Origin: Acidobacteriota bacterium
Lineage (GTDB): Bacteria > Acidobacteriota > Blastocatellia > RBC074
Direction: 5' to 3'
DNA: 7,014 nucleotides
Assembly: GCA_013140935.1 (NCBI GenBank)
Contig: JABFSD010001199.1
Location: 1-7,014 of the forward strand
A model generated the notes under the pieces. It ran no database searches, was not told the DNA's origin, and saw only the letters and a list, made by a program, of their open reading frames with translations. Position 1 is the first letter of the stretch. Each line of letters begins with the position of its first letter. This document shows, piece by piece, positions 6,936 to 7,014 of the stretch. Made by a program: the position numbers and the translations under genes.

Positions 6936-6940
6936 GGAGG
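6936..6940 (+). promoter_or_regulatory. Ribosome binding site of the rightward gene
   Basis: GGAGG lies 8 bases before the ATG at 6949-6951, a consensus sequence at good spacing. It is the main support for the short partial gene that follows. Confidence 0.65.
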
Positions 6941-6948
6941 TGCAGGCC

Positions 6949-7014
6949 ATGCCGCGTCCGTTCTTCTTTCGTTTTGCGTTTGGCGCATTCATTTTACTCG
7001 CGTTGTTTTATGCG
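6949..7014 (+). CDS. N-terminus of a membrane or exported protein (partial, 22 codons in window)
   Basis: The frame ATG-CCG-CGT-CCG runs open to the window end. The visible protein starts M-P-R-P, is followed by a Phe-rich stretch with Arg8, then a hydrophobic run (F-G-A-F-I-L-L-A-L-F-Y-A). A short basic N-terminus and hydrophobic core fit either a signal peptide or a first transmembrane helix; too little is visible to choose. It has a consensus Shine-Dalgarno and a plausible upstream promoter, and is divergent from the kinase module. The family is not recognisable. Confidence 0.6.
   Translation, partial: MPRPFFFRFAFGAFILLALFYA

Larger units (their letters stand above)
6466..6948. other. Divergent intergenic region between the kinase module and a rightward membrane-protein gene
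   Basis: These 483 bases separate the start of the leftward kinase gene from the start of the rightward gene. The part nearest the kinase (to about 6720) should hold that operon's promoter. I found no convincing minus-strand -35/-10 pair there: the TATAAG on the minus strand around 6579-6584 lacks a matching -35 box. The right part contains a good plus-strand promoter, a long leader and small hairpins. Two overlapping short open frames (6427-6717 plus, 6499-6723 minus) have no convincing start signals and no recognisable protein features. Confidence 0.7.

Overview
The window holds a tightly spaced, three-gene signalling module on the minus strand (reading right to left from about 6465 to beyond position 1). 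On the right is a 483-base divergent intergenic region and the first 22 codons of a separate plus-strand gene. Base composition is balanced (roughly half G+C by eye) and Shine-Dalgarno sites are clear, so this is a bacterial chromosome. The domain style (very large soluble multi-GAF histidine kinases, FIST domains, atypical receivers) fits environmental bacteria with complex signalling such as Acidobacteriota, Chloroflexota or relatives. The sequence does not settle the phylum.

Layout, in order of transcription. (1) 6465-2281: a 1394-residue soluble sensor histidine kinase with FIST-N/FIST-C, four GAF-like domains, a coiled-coil linker, a DHp-like helix pair with an atypical H-box, and a complete HATPase domain. 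(2) 2198-921: a 425-residue protein with a canonical phosphorylatable receiver domain, followed by a histidine-kinase-like core whose ATP-binding motifs are eroded. (3) 916 to past position 1: a protein, incomplete in the window, with a degenerate receiver-like domain and then the N-lobe of what looks like a protein-kinase/aminoglycoside-phosphotransferase-fold enzyme. Genes 1 and 2 are 82 bases apart with no visible terminator. Genes 2 and 3 are 4 bases apart, with the third gene's Shine-Dalgarno inside the end of the second, so co-transcription is very likely.

Proposed logic (inference): FIST and GAF domains sense small ligands in the cytoplasm. The kinase phosphorylates Asp81 of the receiver. 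The degenerate kinase core of protein 2 may act as a phosphotransfer dimer in the manner of ChpT or Spo0B. The degenerate receiver of protein 3 then gates a kinase-fold output domain. None of the visible parts has a DNA-binding domain, so the output seems to be an enzyme or phosphotransfer event rather than direct transcription control.

To the right, 6466-6948 carries a 14-base near-perfect direct repeat, a small inverted repeat and a well-formed sigma70-type promoter facing right (TTGACA-17-TATGCT). That promoter would give a leader of about 185 bases ahead of a plus-strand gene encoding a short basic N-terminus and a hydrophobic segment (membrane or exported protein). No tRNA, rRNA, CRISPR array or insertion sequence was seen.
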